Source of the DNA: Trichobilharzia regenti | Taxonomy: Eukaryota > Platyhelminthes > Trematoda > Strigeidida > Schistosomatidae | NCBI GenBank assembly: GCA_944472135.2 | Contig: CALYDD020000391.1 | Location: 1-64,000, forward strand | Direction: 5' to 3' | DNA length: 64,000 nucleotides | Shown: piece by piece, positions 61,427 to 64,000 of the stretch | Numbering within the stretch: position 1 is the first letter of the stretch | Layout of the letters: each line of letters starts with the position of its first letter | Program-made: the position numbers and the translations under genes | The notes under the pieces: generated by a model | What the model saw: the letters and a program-made list of their open reading frames with translations, nothing else | Told to the model about the DNA's origin: nothing | Database searches by the model: none

Positions 61427-61996
61427 GATCATCATGAGCAGCATTGTGCTGAGTGAAGGCTGGTTTGCCGACACTATTATTTGCAGAAACGTAAATGTGC
61501 GGTGTCCTTCATTTGTACAGACCATCATCTCCACCGTTCTGTTCATATTGTTCCATAGGAGTTCTCCGTGCTGAATTTATTCCTTTAACGGCCTTCACAG
61601 ATTACAGCTTCAGTTAAATAACACTAACGTGGAAACACTACATTATTCATAACTTAACTTAATGAAAAGAATCATGTTTTTTATTCTAAAAACAGGAGCA
61701 TTCGTAATGTTTTACTTTATGTAAATGTAGTTACATCAGTTGCACTAAGAACTCAGTGCAACTCGATGCACAGTAGTATATATACAAATAAACTAAAAAA
61801 TAATGTCCTCCTTACCTTATGAACAACTTGTCCTTATTCCAGGATTATAACTTTCTTTCACCTATGAGCCTGAGTTATGTCTATGAAATCGCAATAATAC
61901 ATCAGTTAAATCTTCCCCCAAAACCAAGGCCACTTGAAACCAATAGCAACATAACAACAAGAGTCATTGCGGGGATATGGAATAAAGTCGCTCAAG

Positions 61997-62744
61997 TTCT
62001 ACAATAGCGTCCCAAGGAATGCGAACGCACAAGTGACCTTCAGCCAACCGACCATAAAAATGAGGAATTTTCGCACAAAAAATGACGTATATTCACAAGA
62101 AAATGCATGAAAACATATAAAAAAGATTATCTTCCTCTGACATGACTTAAAAATACGTCCCAGTTATGATGAACAGTATCAGCTGCTAACTTGGATAAGT
62201 TTCTATAGATGTATTCACCGAAGTGGCTGAAGATGTGCTGTTTTATGGATTGTTCATCTCTCTTCTCTTGCTGTGCAGTTCTTTTCAAAGCCCTCAGTTA
62301 AATTACTATGGTTTCAGTAAGAGAATCGACGACTACATACAAGGGAAATGAGGATAAACAAATTAAAATAAACGACATTCACTATAAATTTATCCCTAAT
62401 CACAACCCTAACCTTAATCCTGACCCGAACCCTAGACTTAACACTAACCCTAACCCTAATCCTAACCCTATTGACAATCCCTATCCTGCCGTAAACCTAA
62501 CCCTAATCCCAATTATGAACGTAACCCTAACCCCAGTACTTAACTTAATCCTTATCCTAACCCTAACGAGATATTAACACATTGTCCAAACAGTAATTAA
62601 AAGTGTTATCTGGGTGAAACTTGCTACTTATTTGATGAATAGCGTTGATTTTTCAGCTATGATAATAATAGATGCCGTTAGCCAACGACTTGGATGCGTT
62701 CAAGGTGATTGAAGCGTCCGCACTCCTGGGACGCTATTGTTGAA
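61997..62744. mobile_element. 748-bp unit with inverted terminal repeats (outer copy)
   Basis: Inverted copy of 26065-26812, with the degenerate telomere-like block at 62394-62567 reading ccctaa on the plus strand. Confidence 0.5.
62394..62567 (-). repeat. Degenerate interstitial telomere-like repeat (outer copy)
   Basis: Inverted copy of 26242-26415. Confidence 0.85.
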
Positions 62745-64000
62745 TTTCGCCAAGTATTGTATCCACTTAGAAGAAGAGTATTACTGGGTAGCTTAATCAA
62801 AGAAGTATAAAGTTCGAAGATACAAATCTAGTTTTTTTTCAGCTGGTTTTAATGGATGGATAGGAGAGGCAGTTCTGTATTATTTACATTTCGCAGAAGA
62901 CAAACTGTGAAAGATAAATCGGAAGTTCTATAAATCTTCAAATGTGTTATAGAATATATGGACTAATCTTACTGTTTCTACAATTGTTTCCTTGTTCACA
63001 TATTCAGCGTGGCTAAGACAAGGAATTGTTCACCTGAGGTAAGATTAATTCACCTGATATATATATATATACTTCGAAATTTCTCAGTGCGCCCGGAGGT
63101 GGTTGAAGGAATATAATCTCCATCTTTTCATCGAAAGACCATAACCAGTTTCTTCTGAAAGATCGGGTGGTGCTGAAGGCTGTAAAAACGGGTCCAGTGT
63201 CCCTATCCTCTGAGGAAAACTGATACACATATTGCGAATGAAACGGTTAGTGGACTTCATGTTGACTATGATGTAGCCATGAAAAATCTACAACTGTTTT
63301 TTTTCACTGAGTTGTTATCAACCACTTTGGATGTGAATATGTATTGTTTGACTGTTGTTCTTTTGTAAATATATGCATTTATGTTGGCCATCTGTATCTC
63401 TCTTATTTATCATTTCGAGGACATTGCGTAGTTAACCAAATTGATAGGCAACTTAGTAATACTTGTGTAAAACGCGTCATAGTCGTAAACCGTTATTATT
63501 ACCTCAGTACGACATCAAGCCTCACATGAAATGTTTCAGTTACATTTAATCCGGTTGCGCATAGTATAAGTATGCATTAGTATTAAGAAGAAACGAGAGT
63601 CAAACATATGTTTGTATTGTAATAACGGCTACGTACATCGAAAATAACGTACTATAGGTATATCCTATTGAAGATAATTATCCTAGTGTTCTTATGCTGG
63701 GCAAATTATAACTCTTTCAAAGTAAATCATAATGTAGTGACCTATTTTATTACTCATCATTATAGTATACTGTCACTATGTAATTGGACTTTGATTTGTT
63801 TATCACTCTAAAGATTGCGTGTTATCAATTGATACTTTTGTACTCGCTCAACTTTTGAATTTTGATTACTGTGATGCTACACGTTCGTACTCCCTCTCAA
63901 GTGCCTTTTGATTTACGTTGTGGATGTCGAGCAAACACAATGTTAGGACACAATAATAAACGAGTAGGCGTACTAGGATGTACGTGTGCGCTAGTTTAGT
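62745..64000. other. Inverted spacer sequence, nothing recognised
   Basis: Copy of 24809-26064 in reverse; no gene recognised, continues past the window. Confidence 0.5.

Larger units (their letters stand above)
61427..64000 (-). repeat. Second inverted repeat, outer copy
   Basis: Inverted copy of 24809-27382. At 61426/61427 the GTAA array changes abruptly to gttggatcatcatgagc, which in the arms is preceded by different sequence (aaaacatcta). Only TAG is shared at the junction, so this is a rearrangement breakpoint. The copy continues off the window end. Confidence 0.95.

Noticed and set aside
1..64000. CRISPR array or bacterial operon
   Set aside because: Repeats are degenerate tetranucleotides or transposons with no spacer regularity; all recognised genes are eukaryotic retroelements.

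Overview
The window looks like repeat-rich, gene-poor chromosomal DNA from a flatworm, most likely a schistosome or a close digenean relative. The evidence is the combination of RTE-type non-LTR elements in the style of schistosome SR2, a CR1-like fragment, a Ty3/gypsy element, a Penelope-like GIY-YIG remnant, tRNA-derived SINEs carrying hammerhead ribozymes (the Smalpha style known from schistosomes) and degenerate TTAGGG repeats. The species is an inference. I found no convincing intact host gene.

Layout. (1) 1-21799 and 27257-49056 are the two arms of a near-perfect palindrome around a 5.46 kb spacer (21800-27256). The left arm runs off the window start. (2) Read from the outside in, each arm carries a degenerate TTAC/GTAA tetranucleotide array, a hammerhead SINE, more array, a complete gypsy element (one ORF on the left, frameshifted on the right), a 117-bp inverted-repeat foldback holding two hammerhead-like motifs, a tRNA-derived SINE, a decayed RTE element, a CR1-like remnant, about 1.3 kb of unassigned unique sequence, and an older RTE remnant with a SINE tail inserted in it. 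(3) The spacer has a decayed hammerhead SINE, a Penelope-like remnant with an inverted terminal piece, and a 748-bp unit bounded by 31-32 bp inverted repeats that encloses degenerate telomeric repeats. (4) 49057-61426 is almost all GTAA array. A 5.2 kb segment of it is tandemly duplicated (48668-53859 and 53860-59060). (5) 61427-64000 is an inverted, apparently indel-free copy of 24809-27382, so a second, longer inverted pair encloses 34 kb.

About 28 kb is the tetranucleotide array. On one strand it reads LTYL without stops, which produces many spurious ORFs. On the other strand it is a dense run of GTAAGT, the consensus 5' splice site. The only intact protein gene I can support is the gypsy polyprotein at 8395-12555 on the minus strand; all other coding sequence recognised is broken transposon remnant. 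The main points of interest are the palindrome and its conversion history, the canonical hammerhead ribozymes, and the foldback with opposed ribozyme motifs.
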